This document shows, one piece after another, positions 9,491-19,768 of a stretch of DNA of 64,000 bases (the stretch's first letter is position 1; each line of letters begins with the position of its first letter). The notes below the pieces were generated by a model that saw nothing but the letters and a program-made list of their open reading frames with translations, had not been told where the DNA came from and made no database searches. The position numbers and the translations under genes were made by a program. This stretch comes from Synchiropus splendidus (lineage: Eukaryota; Chordata; Actinopteri; Syngnathiformes; Callionymidae), in NCBI RefSeq assembly GCF_027744825.2, contig NC_071339.1, forward strand, positions 24,925,501-24,989,500, given 5' to 3'.

Positions 9491-10033
9491 CTAGGACCAT
9501 CCCGCAGGTAATGGAGAACTTCTTTTATTATGCGGTAGGGAAAGGTACTTGAATATATCAATCACATGAGAGCCTTTTACAGCATTTCCTTCATACATAA
9601 ATTTGCCATTCATATTCCAACCATCACCATTTTTGGATATCCTCTGGATAATGTATTCAGCATTTCTTCGAGCTTTTGACGGAAGGATATTTAGAATATC
9701 CTGACCCAAGTCATCTGTTACAAAGGGTGTTTTTAGAACACTTTCGACACGACTGTCAGAGTCGTGGGGGTGATCGCTGACTCTGTCTCGTTGTAAAGTC
9801 AGAGTTACTCTCCTTTGGTCTCTCTGATCCTGTTTTGTAAAGGTTAAATATCTCTGCAATAGAGCATCATACTTTTTAATCTTCTCATACGAGTTTAACT
9901 GAGAATCATTCAGAATGGTCCTCATCTTCTCATTCAATTCATCTTTGGCAGTTTCACAGATGTCGGAGGTTGGACTTGATAACTGGTTAATTTGCTGAGG
10001 AGAGACCAGATACATTTTCTGGACAGTCTTCAT
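9491..10033 (-). CDS. Intact 180-residue Maverick conserved protein of unknown function
   Basis: The ATG at 10033 opens an uninterrupted frame beginning MKTVQKMYLVSPQQINQL. The N-terminal half is predicted to be helical or coiled-coil (DELNEKMRTILND...YEKIKKYDALLQRYL). After a charged linker, the C-terminal domain (about residues 110-180) contains ILPSKARRNAEYIIQRI and a Trp-Asn/Gly-rich part with GDGWNMNGKFMYEG and GSHVIDIFKYL, ending PLPAGWS. I recall this C-terminal pattern from ORFs of animal Polintons and related retroelement-like genes, but no function is known to me. It starts seven bases after the end of the small hydrophobic-tailed gene and is the last minus-strand gene before the convergence point. 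Confidence 0.6.
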   Translation of the reverse strand: MKTVQKMYLVSPQQINQLSSPTSDICETAKDELNEKMRTILNDSQLNSYEKIKKYDALLQRYLTFTKQDQRDQRRVTLTLQRDRVSDHPHDSDSRVESVLKTPFVTDDLGQDILNILPSKARRNAEYIIQRISKNGDGWNMNGKFMYEGNAVKGSHVIDIFKYLSLPHNKRSSPLPAGWS

Positions 10034-10039
10034 CGTGTT

Positions 10040-11019
10040 TTACTTCTTTACAAGTCCTCCTATTAGATTTCCAATGATTGGAACGGCAGCCGCTAGCAAC
10101 AGCAACAGGAATCCTCCCGATTGCTTTATAAGAATCCTTCATCTACGCTTCACGCACGCCTTTTTATTAGCCAAGAGTCTGATGTTCTCATGATTCCGCT
10201 TTTATTTTGTCATGCGAGTCTTGTTTTGTTTTCTTCCTCCGTTCTTCCTGTTTGTGTGGCACATGGCTGGAGCCAATCAACCCCAGATCACCTGAGTATT
10301 AGAGCACCTGGACTCCAGCACCGTGTGCCAGATCGTCCCCTATTATTCCCTGTGATCGACTCCTCTAGTTCCTGCAGATGGAGTCCTTTGTTCCCTGTGA
10401 TTTCTTCTCTAGTTTCTGTGACGCTCTCCTTTGTTCCCTGTGGTAACTCCTCGTTCTCTTGGCTCTCCTTGTTCGTTCTCTTGTTCTGTGCGCTAGTTAG
10501 CTTATTTTGGATTTCTTTGTCTTAAACCCTGGTGCCTGAGTTAGTGTTCGGTTTCTTCCTGTTTCCGCCTTTCCTGGTTTCTTTTGTCTCTATCTCTGTT
10601 CATTGTACTTTCGTCTCTCCGTTCCCAAATTTAAGTTGGTTTGATTCTCCCAGTTTGGTGACGCTTTCTGTTTGGTCTCTTATTCTTGTATATGGACTTC
10701 GGCTCGTTTGGTTACTCTGTTTTGGACATTTAGACTTTATCTTGTGTCTCCCGGTTCGGTGACGCTTTCTGTCGTGATTTTGTTGTTTAATTATTAAAAT
10801 ATTGTTTTTGACTCGGTCCTGCCTTTTGTGACTTTCACCACTGCGCTTGGGTCCCGCTCCACGTCCTTGACCCGTGACAGATGTTTTTCTTCTGTTTTTT
10901 CAGTTTTTTTTAACTGAGCCTGCGACAACAGTACATTCCCCTGAAACGTTCAGGGCGATCTCATCGAGAGCTTGAATAAAGTCCCGAGAACTATGCATCA
11001 AAATGTCTTTACGTTTCAT
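10040..11019 (-). pseudogene. Small Maverick gene with hydrophobic C-terminus, split by a solo LTR
   Basis: The 5' part opens at the ATG at 11019 (MKRKDILMHSSRDFIQALDE) and runs about 40 residues to a stop at a T-rich run on the plus strand, probably a slippage frameshift. After the 694-bp insertion at 10186-10879, coding continues to a TAA at 10040, ending in a hydrophobic Gly/Leu/Ala segment (GGFLLLLLAAAVPIIGNLIG) and a basic tail. Without the insertion the gene would encode roughly 95 residues. Small proteins ending in a GGFL-type hydrophobic helix occur in Polintons and adintoviruses; a membrane or virion role is inference. It sits between the ATPase gene and the conserved unknown. Confidence 0.6.
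10186..10879 (+). mobile_element. Solo gypsy-type LTR (694 bp) inserted in the small Maverick gene
   Basis: The insertion starts TCTCATGATTCC, probably TGTCATG with one mutation, and ends GACCCGTGACA. It is flanked by a perfect 5-bp duplication GATGT (10181-10185 and 10880-10884). The interior is T-rich with repeated GTGACGCT and CTCTCCTTTGTTCCC-like segments, and the end resembles fish gypsy LTR ends. Open frames at 10121-10762 are frames across this LTR and not genes. Confidence 0.85.
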
Positions 11020-11082
11020 TTAAGGAGCATGGTATAGTTCCTTAAGTAAACCTGCGTTTCTTTTTATATGTGCTGACATGAC

Positions 11083-11690
11083 TTAAGCAGACGTTTTTGG
11101 TATGGACACAGTGTGACGTTGATGAGGAAGTATCCCAGTCCTTAGTCTGTAGCGTTCTGGACATGAGGGTGTTAGATCAACAATTAAGTACCCGTGAGCG
11201 CCAGCTGTAGCATCTTCAAAGCTTTCTTGAAAGAAAACTCTTTGAGACGGGTAAACTTGTTGAGCAAGAACTTTTATATGCGTTTTATTGCGAGGATACA
11301 ACTATATTTACTACGATGAAATAAGTTTTGCGTCACCATTATAACACTCATATTTTTATGATGTCTGTCAAATGTTTTCTATCAGAAGGAAATACATCTT
11401 CATTTTCAAAAGATTTAGGTAAACCTTCAATGAATTTGATATTTTTATTCATCTTTTGCAATTCACTGTACATAGGTTCAAAAGACGTATACATACATAC
11501 AATCTTTATTTACAATTGACATCATCCATCACAAGTATACATGGGTCTTTCCTAACCCTGATGGTCCCACCACTAGACATGAAAATGATGTTTTCAAGCG
11601 CGGATCAAAATGAATTTCTTCCATAATGACCCAGTCATCCACTCAAAACTCAGAACCCAAAAGGTTTGGTTGTGCCGTACAAAAAAAATC
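11083..11690 (-). pseudogene. Maverick packaging ATPase (FtsK/HerA type), heavily frameshifted
   Basis: Near the 5' end (about 11,540-11,580) the translation contains a Walker A motif, GPSGLGKT. Further on are a VIMVTQNLF segment typical of the family after its Walker B strand, and a C-terminal frame (11301-11083) with HGYLIVDLTPSCPERYRLR, typical of Polinton ATPase ends. These pieces lie in different frames with several stops between. The enzyme would pump element DNA into preformed capsids. It lies directly after the polymerase on the same strand, the standard order. Total span is about 200 codons, near the family's usual size, so mainly indels rather than large deletions disabled it. Confidence 0.75.
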
Positions 11691-11695
11691 GTCTC

Positions 11696-14600
11696 TTATC
11701 GCACATGTCTCTTATCGAGTTTTGTAGGAACTGATCTGTTTTTTAAAGTGATGTTCTTTTTATCCCTCACAATATTGTGTTGATGGGTCTCAAGCACCCC
11801 ATCAGGTGAATTCTGTAAATAGCCCTCTACACGATCTCTGACGGAGTCAAAGTTTATCTGCTGAAAAGACTCTTTTGTTTGCATGATACCTTTAACTTTC
11901 ATCACAACCTTCTTCTGTCCTTTGGTCCTATAACCATATGTCTTAGGACCCGCCGAAGCGAAGTCCTCGATGCTATCCCCGTCGAGTTCATCAGTCAGAT
12001 CACTGAGATAGTTACCTAATTTTAAAGGCGTCTTGCTGTCTTTCACCACATATATCAAGCTGTCTGTGTCAACATAGAGAACATCCTTCTGCAAGTAAAA
12101 GCTCCCATAAAAACATTGGTGCTTTTACCAGGAGGGTAGAGACCCTTGTAACGCCACTGGATCACAACTTTTTTCTCATCCAGCATGTTAAAGTAGCTGA
12201 CCTCGTATTTCCCTGAAAGCAAGAAACTGAAAAACTCGTTGGGGTCTGACACTACAGAAACCTGAGACATGTTCTCTTTCTGACAGAACTTGCCTCAAAG
12301 GCTATTAACCAAAGCCTTAGCCACCTGTCTCTTTGCAGGGTTGTGACAAATCTTATCAGCACAAAGCAAAATCCCCCGATGTGCTTGATAATCCTAAATG
12401 TATTTGTCGTGGCTTTCCTGATCAACGGCCTCAGCAGGGTAACCAGAAGCCTCCTGCTTGCCCTTCAGGAATGTACGGATGTAACCTGTGAAAATACAAT
12501 CGCTAGATCTATCAAAATGCCATACTTCGATAATCCTGGCCACCTTGTATCCCTTGTCCAGAGCCTTGTTGAACTCAACCGTGACCCAGACCCCTGTCGA
12601 AGCACGCTCATCATCATTATGCGTACAGCCACTGTCTTGGACAATACGACTTGAACAGATACTGCATAACGTGAAGTGTAATTTACCGCCTGGTCCTCTG
12701 TAGGGTAAAACGGGTAATATAAAACCCGAGGAGGATAGACAACCGCCTTGATAAGACCAAAGTACTGTCTGGGATCCCCAAAGTCCTTGTGAATTTTTCG
12801 GGGGTGACCTAGGAACACGTGCTGTTGACGTAAGGATACAGAGGTGACATCAGCGTAATCAACTTTTTCACCAGGTTGGCCGTGTAACGCAGCTTTAAAG
12901 CGCTGGTTCTACCGCCGTAGAGGGCATTACGAGGGTTGAGAGGCTCAGGGGTGTCAAAATCTAAGAGAAAATCTCTGAGATTATCACACGATTGTCGAAG
13001 TGAACGCCATTCGTGTTCCCAGATGGTAATAAGATGCACCTCATGATCAGACTTTAACGCCTGCTCTCTCTCCATCGTAGCAGAGTAGAATTCACCATAT
13101 GGTCTACCTCTTAACAGACAGACTGCATGTGGGTCGACACATGAAGGACAACCGTGGGAGAAACATCCATAAAACTCCCAGACCTGCTTAACACCGTCAA
13201 CTTTAGCATAACCGTCAACAAAATACTGGCCAAACACCATCTCCCCACGGTTCAAGGCATGTTGTATCAAAATGCCCTGTCTGTGTGATTGCCATAGCTA
13301 CCAATGGATGGAAGCATGTGAGAACCTCTTGTTACCTTTTATTACATAATTGTTGGGACATGGTATTGCTAATGTGTCTGGTTTTAAAAAGTTGGTCCTG
13401 AAAACAGCCATACACACAGAGGTGATTGTTATGGACGAGAGTGCAACACCTGTTTCTTTAAAAAACTCCTCTCTAAATATCACACACCCTCTGGCCAGAA
13501 TGTCAACATCATTTTTACAATAGTGAATAGCTTCACTCCTGAAATTGAAGGAATCATCACGCACAGTATCATACCAGCTTTAAAAATCTTTCTGTTCAGG
13601 GTCTGACATGCCCTCGAAGCCGTAGTCTGATGGAGGAGGATACACCCCTATGTAATGCAGACGATCTTTCAAGCTCAACTTGTGTGGAAAAAAAACCCTT
13701 GCACTGCTCGGTGAAACCGAGAGCTTTATGCATGAAGCTGAGTCGCATGGCTAGGAATGAGAGAGAGTCGATAAATTTTAGCTTGTAGTGAGGATCCTCA
13801 AGACAAATATCTTACTACCGGTCATGATTATCCTCTTACATATTAACCCTTCGTCAAGCATACCTCTCAAGACAATGACGCTGTCAAAGCCCCTGGCATT
13901 ATGTGCAACAAAAACACAACTCTAAACCAATTCTTTCTGAAATATAAAAGAAACGCTCGAACACATTCGAGACCATTAAACATCTATTCTTCACCTCTCT
14001 GCGTCTTTACACACACTAAAGAAGGGACATGTCTACCTTGGTCGTCTGTAAACGTTTCAAAATCACAACAAAACAGATCAGGATGCTCAGTCTTCCTGGC
14101 AATGGGCTGAATGTAGCACTGGTGGACCTCGTTTGTCGATGATAATTCTACATTGCAGATTTTACATTTAAGCACACCGCAACAACTGTTAGGTTTACCC
14201 TGTTTTAATGGGATATACCGGCACCTTCCGCATTTTTCACATTTTTTGTATATCTGGCAGAGACTGCTCCCATTAGCGCCAATCTCTTTGTGTCTCACAA
14301 TGCAGGAAGGTGTTCTACAAACCCGGCAACCATCGCCACAAGTTACAGGCTTTGGGACCTCTGTAGGGCAAACAGGATTGTGACAAACGCTACGGTGACC
14401 TTTGCAGATGTGTTGTGATTTATCTTCATACCCCTTATGACAGCTGACGCAAAAGTGACGTCTTCCTAAAAAACCCTTTGGGTTTTTTACCCCGCAATAG
14501 TGTCCCTGAAGTAGAAACAAGTATGAAGGATCCGAACCATCAGCAAAACCTGTGGCATAATGCGCTAATGGTTGGTTTGCTGTTGTTTTATGAAACACAA

Positions 14601-14814
14601 CAATTTTACGCCTCACTATCCATTCAAACAGGGGTATATCTGTGAATGTGATAGGTGTTTGAGAATCTAAACCAGCTTTGTTTTGTAATTCCCTCCCCAA
14701 CTCAACACAATCTTGATACGTACGGTTAGGATTAAGGAGACAAGAAAGGCTGATTGCAAAGCAAAGCTGACCAGTTCCATCACTACCAACTAGAGACTGT
14801 AGAGATGTCATCAT
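11696..14814 (-). pseudogene. Maverick family B DNA polymerase, multiple frameshifts and stops
   Basis: The N-terminal 276 residues (14814-13984) are open. They hold many Cys/His pairs in a zinc-ribbon-like region and then the exonuclease motif FCCDFETF (Exo I). Exo II (AHNARGFDSV) lies near 13,860-13,905 and Exo III (YCKNDVDIL) near 13,500. The polymerase domain follows in pieces at 13270-12809, 12818-12465, 12270-12055 and 12094-11696. It includes a disturbed SLYP region, an NSL(stop)GKF segment with TGA in place of Trp, and the catalytic YVDTDSLIY at the start of the last piece. This is the protein-primed-type polB that replicates Polintons. At least five frame changes or stops make it inactive. 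The start overlaps the preceding gene's stop by four bases, suggesting coupled or polycistronic expression in the original element. Confidence 0.88.
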
Positions 14815-15662
14815 TTTTTACCAATAATTTTGGCATGCAGTGTCTTCTTGAGTTTGCGTTTAGCGCCACCTCGAGGGTTATGCACAATTTGGACCGTTAA
14901 TTCAATTATCTTACCCATAACTATGACTCTGTCAGATTGCATGGTGTTGCTCAGGAGGGCCTCAAAAGCAGGGTAGATATTTTCCCCGTCACCTTCAACC
15001 ACAATATTAACATGTTCTTGAACATCTTCACCAACCACTTCAAGCTGAACCACATCCTCTCGATGTGCTAGTCTCTGCGTTTCATCTGCCAACTCTCTGA
15101 CCTGTTGCATCAAACCTCTGTAGAAAGTTGCTAAATCAGGAGTGTCGGGTACAGCAGGACGTGTTAGCACCCTTCTCATCCTATCGGTGTTAAAAGGCTC
15201 TATGACTTCTGATTCAATACCGGTACCTCTTACACAGCATCCTTCCTGAACCGAATCACCGTCATCATCAACATTGTCATCGCTACAGCTGGAGCCAGAC
15301 ACATCTATCAGAGGGTCAAGAGCTGGTGTCCCTGAATCAGCCGTCTGTTGATTATCAACAAACCTTTCTTACCAATCGCCATTGTCTAAAGAGGTATCAG
15401 CCCTACCTTCCCGAGATGATGCAGGAACAATATTTAAAATACGATTATCCTCTCTCTCAGCGAAAAAAAAAATGGACTCCATGTTTTCATTTATACCCGG
15501 ATCATAGACCAGCTCTACATCCTCCTCAGACATGCCGTCAAACAAGCCAGACAGAAACATGCGTGTCGGTGAAGCACTCTGGTCAATGAGGTGTGGTGTA
15601 GTGTCCTGGTTGTGGGTGGATTCAGGGTCAGAACCAGAAGGAAAACCATCATGGTTGGCCAC
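14811..15662 (-). pseudogene. Acidic Maverick ORF before polB, one in-frame stop
   Basis: From the ATG at 15662 the frame runs 97 codons to a TAA at 15369-15371 and continues in the same frame to 14811, giving about 284 codons with one interruption. The first part is acidic and Ser/Asp-rich (LFDGMSEEDVELVYDPGI), the middle very acidic (DDNVDDDGDSVQEG). The last part has a helical segment (YRGLMQQVRELADETQRLAH) and a basic end (GGAKRKLKKTLHAKI). It overlaps the polymerase start by four bases. A conserved ORF at this place is common in animal Polintons; it may be the polymerase's N-terminal extension or a terminal-protein candidate, but nothing in the sequence proves either. Confidence 0.55.
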
Positions 15663-15934
15663 AATTTAATAATAATAACAATAAAATAATAATTTAAAAT
15701 AATTAATAAACAAAACAGCAACCTCAAAACACAATCACCCACGGTGCTTTTAAAAATTCAGGCTCCAAATGGACCTTACTGTGGTTGAACTTCAGTCAGG
15801 TCAGTCCACGACGTCTGTTACCACCAGGTCCTTGTAGTTTTAGGAGCCTCACGACTTCAGACACCAGCACTTTATTCGTTATGTCCTTCCTGACGATTTC
15901 TGTAACGTCACCTTACCTTCACCGTCACCTTCTT
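15663..15934. other. Right-end flank of the Maverick, no gene
   Basis: AT-rich leader-like sequence upstream of the minus-strand block (poly-ATT/AAT at about 15,665-15,710), then mixed sequence up to the LINE tail. A promoter for the polymerase-side genes would be expected here. No terminal inverted repeat was recognised by comparison with 2,545-2,650. Confidence 0.35.
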
Positions 15935-16637
15935 CTACCGCTTATCCGGGGTCGGGTCGCGGAGGCACTATTCGGAGCACGGAAGCCAAAACTTCCCGGT
16001 CCGCACAAACCTCCTCCAGCTCATCCCTGGGGATCCCGAGGCGTTCCCAGGCCAGACCGGAGACATAATCTCTCCAGCGAGTCCTGGGTCTTCCCCGGGG
16101 TCTCCTCCCGGTAGGACATGCACGGAACACCTCCCCAGGGAGGCGTCCAGGGGGCATCCGGATCAGATGCCCGAGCCACCTCAACTGGTTCCTCTCGATG
16201 TGGAGGAGCAGCGGCTCCACCCCGAGCTCCTCCCGGATGACCGAACTCCTCACCCTATCTCGAAGGGTGCGCCCAGCCACCCTGCGGAGGAAACTCATCT
16301 CAGCCGCTTGTATCCGCGATCTCATCCATTCGGTCATTACCCAAAGCTCGTGACCATAGGTGAGGGTGGGAACGTAGATGGGTAAATCGAGAGCTTCGTC
16401 TTGTGACTGAGCTCCCTCTTCACCACGATGGTCCGATACAGCGACCGCATCACTGCTGCAGCTGCACCAACCCGTCTAGAAATCTCACGCTCCCCTTTTC
16501 CCTCACTCGAGAACAAGACCCTGAGATACTTAAACTCCGCCACTTGGGGCAAGAACTCTCCACCGACCTGGAGAGAGCAAACCACCTTATTCCGGTGAAG
16601 AACCATGGCCTCAGACTTGTAGGTGCTGATCAATAGA
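15935..16637 (-). mobile_element. 5'-truncated RTE-type LINE, 3' end of ORF2
   Basis: On the minus strand, 16633-16337 encodes the reverse-transcriptase connection region (FKYLRVLFSSEG, EREISRRVGAAAAV). After a frame change, 16337-15942 encodes the family's C-terminus (LRWLGHLIRMPPGRLPGEVF, then RPRGRPRTRWRDYV). This end pattern is typical of RTE-clade fish LINEs such as Rex3/Expander; which of these is not settled here. The element is cut off at about 16,637, the usual 5' truncation. The 3' end at about 15,935 has CTTCTACCGCTTATCCGGGG on the plus strand. No poly(A) or target duplication was found. Confidence 0.8.
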
Positions 16638-16862
16638 TAAAAGGCCTTTAGGCCAAGTTGGTTGCTATTTTCTTATTCTTTAGCATAAATAGGCATGTTT
16701 TTGTTTTGTTTTGTTTTGGTTTCGTCGTTTAAGTTCCACACTATTTTATGACTATTTTATTATTTTATTTTAGACTTAAGTTTTAGACTTATTTGGGGAC
16801 AAGAGTTTTGGGAGTGAAGTTGGAAGACGTGAACATTTTGAGGGAGACGAGATGTTATGACG

Positions 16863-16994
16863 TGTCATGGGATTATTTGGGGTCACAACTTGGGGGCGCT
16901 CTTGTTATGTTGCCGTGTCACCATCCGGTTTGTTGGAAGTTGGAACCGTGCATAAAACCTGCTGTGTTGATACATCCTGTGTGTATTCCTTTCA
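16863..16994 (+). repeat. LTR-end fragment shared with the gypsy element (copy 1)
   Basis: TGTCATGG... to ...CCTTTCA, with AATAAA-like ATAAAACCTGCTGTG inside. It matches 36315-36445 (minus) and 44907-45040 (plus). In the 36-kb copy the match leads directly into a gypsy leader and gag, which identifies the sequence as the end of that element's LTR. Downstream flank to about 17,220 also matches that of the 45-kb copy. Confidence 0.6.
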
Positions 16995-17171
16995 GCTTTG
17001 GCTACCACAGGGCGTGTCTCTTCAACCCACTTGGGAGAACGAATCAAATGTCCGGACCATCATTGTGCAGTGTCGCCAGGTTCACGGACAGGGCCCCAGG
17101 CTACCAGGCCCAGTGGAGCGCTCGAGGCCGAGGCACTGGAAGGAGCGAATTCAATATGAATAATAATAATA

Positions 17172-17173
<2 letters not shown>

Positions 17174-17209
<36 letters not shown>
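17174..17209 (+). repeat. A36 homopolymer after AAT repeats
   Basis: Thirty-six A follow (AAT)n. The paralogous site near 45,215 has only a short A run, so the tract expanded here. Open frames across it are artefacts. Confidence 0.85.
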
Positions 17210-17210
<1 letters not shown>

Positions 17211-17219
17211 GCAAATACT

Positions 17220-18400
17220 ATGCTCCAAGCAATGCTTTTATTTAAAACAAATTTCCGCACAAACAGAAATTTCCTCCGGTCAGCCGACTGCCCCGGGGGA
17301 AGCTGCCGAAGTCCCGATGTCCACGTACGGAGCTCCACAAGCGCCGAGTCTCCTGCGGTTAAATCCACTGCTGTGGTGATGAGACAAGTCTCTCCCGTGA
17401 CTGCGACGAGACCTCAGTCCTGCCTGAAGTTTCCGTGGTCCAGATGAGCCGCTCCGCACCTCTTCAAGTCTCAAGCTTCTTCTCTTGTTGTGGCAGATGC
17501 GCCGGCTCCGGCTGTAATTTCACAATGACAGAGTCAGTAACTCACGCCTCTGTAATTTCACAATCACATTTTGCGGAGTGCCCTGGCACTTCCAGTGAAG
17601 TAGAAAGGCTGGTGTAATATCCCTGGAATATGTTTGTGTCCAGCTGTCCCTGGAGCCTGCCTGCCTCCCAAACAGTCCTGTAACACGGGGCAGAAACTAC
17701 TCTATTAAGAACTCTGATCCTGGGGCATGACTACTTCAAGGCTAGCAGGCAGTCCTCTGTGCAGTTCACTATTCGAAATGCTAAAGCACCCGCAACACTC
17801 AAAGCATATAATGCCAAATGGATGTGAACTGCCGTCTGTTAGGTAAACATCCGCTTCTAGTCCAATTCAATCCGGACTATTCCCGGCGCAGTTCTGACAC
17901 TCCACAGAAGGACCGCACGTGTTCAGGTACGGAGCTTAATAGGTGGAGGGCTTGGATTTGCAGCGCAGCGTTCCCTCTCAATCAGCCGTAATGCGCGATG
18001 CCCTCGCCCCTGGAACTTGACCTCCCCCATGAGGAGTGACCATCCCACCCGGCGCTGACAGAGCCACCATCGCTCAGTAGAATTGTGTCTATGCTGTCGT
18101 CAAACGGCTCATAGCGCTTGAGAACATCATCGCGCTCTTTAAGAGCTCCATGGAGTCCACCAGAGATTTTGGAGACATAACAGTCCGCCGCCGTGGTGCT
18201 CTGCTCGCGGGGCCTCCTCCACACACAGCCGCCGGCTTTGGGGAACAGCCGTATAATAGCCGCGCTGATCATCGCCGCTCCTCTTGGAGAGACCAGTCGG
18301 CTGCTCTCACCTCTGCTCCCTCCAAAAGCATAGGAAGAACTTTGTATCTAAAAGTATGCATCTAAACCAAAGTCGAACTTGGAAAAAAAGATGCATTACT
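17220..18400 (+). mobile_element. DIRS-associated module with recurring ORF fragment (copy 1)
   Basis: The sequence matches 45.24-46.2 kb (plus) and, inverted, 29.4-32.3 kb. Near 17,790-17,830 it encodes RNAKAPATLKAYNAKW, which looks like the N-terminal DNA-binding part of a DIRS tyrosine recombinase. At 17,990-18,330 it encodes a degraded copy of a recurring ORF (GNQLIALENIIALFMSS in the best copy) seen five times in this window. Stops interrupt all frames. The recurring ORF could be the DIRS gag-like ORF1, but no domain proves it. Confidence 0.5.
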
Positions 18401-19768
18401 TTGGTATCGGGTCTGTTTCTTCTCTGCCCAAAATAAAGGTTTCTCACTCGCCAAATTCTCTTCCGGCTCCAGTCAGTCCGAACTCCGGCTTCAAAAATTA
18501 GTTTTTGTTTGACATCGTCTCAGGAGACCGAGCAGTATAGTAACAGGCTCTCTGCCTCCTTATACCTGACGCCAGAACTGTCCCTGGGGAAGTTTCTGGA
18601 GCCAAGACGTTATGTTTTTCCTCAGATTCGCCACAATATGAAGCACAGACATCAAATAACTCTTTCCCGTCTCTCAAAAGATCCTGGTACCAGCCAAAAG
18701 TCAGGGGAGTTTCAATTCTGCCATTAACTCTTCTTATTCCTCAGACTCGCCAGTTTTTAGCAGGGGTCGCCACAGGGCCGCGAAAGTCACCACTTCAGAG
18801 GAACACTGAGTAGGCGCAGCGTGCCAGACATGCTCGGTTCTCAGCTCCCTCGTGCAACGTCTGATAGGATGTGTGTCTGTGATTCTGTTCTCTGCAGCCC
18901 TGCAAACCTCTCAGAGGCAGGTAGGACATCGTCATCTACAGAGTCATCTCTTTCTGAGGATGATTGGGCCAGTCCCTCGGGTGTACATCTTAGGAGAATT
19001 GCAGTGTCAGATCAAGGTACACTGCAAGTTTGGGGAACTGAATTCCTCTGACGGCTCAGCTGACAAAAGCGAGTCTGTTTTTGAAGAACCAGCGGGACTT
19101 GAAGTCCCCAGAGGAGAGGGCGCTGTGCACCGACGACCCTTTCGTCCTAGACCCGCCCCGGAGGCCGGGTCTGTTCTTGTGCTCTGGGCACGTGTCTTGA
19201 CAGAATATCTTCCGAACTGAAAGCGCCTGTCTCCTCACCTGCCCATATGGATCGAGAAAATACACGGTCATTGACACGTCCTTCAGTTTCACAGTCAACC
19301 CCCAGGTTCTGCGTCACCACATGGACCTGAATGAACTCAGAGAACCAGCTGTCATGTCTGATGGAGGAGGACCGCGCTCTCCTGACAATGGGAATAATCG
19401 AGTTAGTTCCTAAGCGATCCTCCTACACTGGGTTTTACTCCGGGTACTTTCTGGAACCCAAGAAGACAGGAGAGTGGACACCTGTTCTGGATCTCAGTCT
19501 CCTCAACCAATTCATGACCAGACAGCGGTTCCGGACTACCAGGAGACTCCTGGAGTGTGTCAGAGTGTGAGAGTGGATGACCTCCATAGATCTTGCAGAG
19601 GCCTACTTCCACAACACGGTCTCTAGTGTCGAGTGCCTCGTTTTTTTGCCAAGTGCGTGGAGGAGTGGCTCAAACCACTAAGGAGACAGGGTCTGCGGAT
19701 TCTGACGTACTTGGACTCCTTTTTGATTCTAGCCAGAGTCCAAACAGGAGTCATGAGCGCACACCAGC
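18400..19768 (+). mobile_element. DIRS-type retrotransposon fragment: ORF1 end and start of reverse transcriptase
   Basis: About 18,480-19,220 matches two minus-strand copies near 29 and 30.5-31.2 kb and is probably the ORF1 region (Ser-rich; shared RQIKVHCK-like and KSESVFEEP segments). From 19,331 the reverse transcriptase begins: MGIIELVPKRSSYTGFYSGY, FLEPKKTGEWTPVLDLSLLN, a TSIDLAEAYFHN strand and GLRILTYLDSFLIL. The YxDD box reads YLDS, so the catalytic pair is lost, and there are frame changes. The match to the uninterrupted RT copy at 40.98 kb ends at about 19,768, where inverted satellite sequence begins. Confidence 0.7.

Larger units (their letters stand above)
2545..15930. mobile_element. 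Maverick/Polinton (adintovirus-like) element, decayed but nearly gene-complete
   Basis: About 13.3 kb hold the defining Polinton set: integrase with chromodomain, penton-like and major capsid proteins, adenovirus-type cysteine protease, packaging ATPase and a family B DNA polymerase. Several small conserved genes of unknown role accompany them. Genes from 2.55 to 9.3 kb are on the plus strand and those from 9.49 to 15.66 kb on the minus strand, so the two blocks converge near 9.4 kb. Spacing is tight, as in a virus. Terminal inverted repeats and a 6-bp target duplication, expected for a complete Polinton, were looked for at about 2,545 and 15,700-15,930 and not found, so both ends are approximate and perhaps truncated. 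Three TSD-flanked insertions (7278-7697, 8649-9107, 10186-10879) came after its arrival. Confidence 0.88.

Noticed and set aside
10121..10762. Two hydrophobic plus-strand frames (134 and 76 codons)
   Set aside because: They lie across the T-rich solo LTR at 10186-10879.
2545..15930. Terminal inverted repeats of the Maverick
   Set aside because: Compared by eye at both ends; no matching inverted sequence found, so ends are left approximate.
16793..17245. 150-codon plus-strand frame
   Set aside because: Runs through an LTR end and the A36 tract, giving a poly-Lys tail; the paralogue at 45 kb does not keep the frame.
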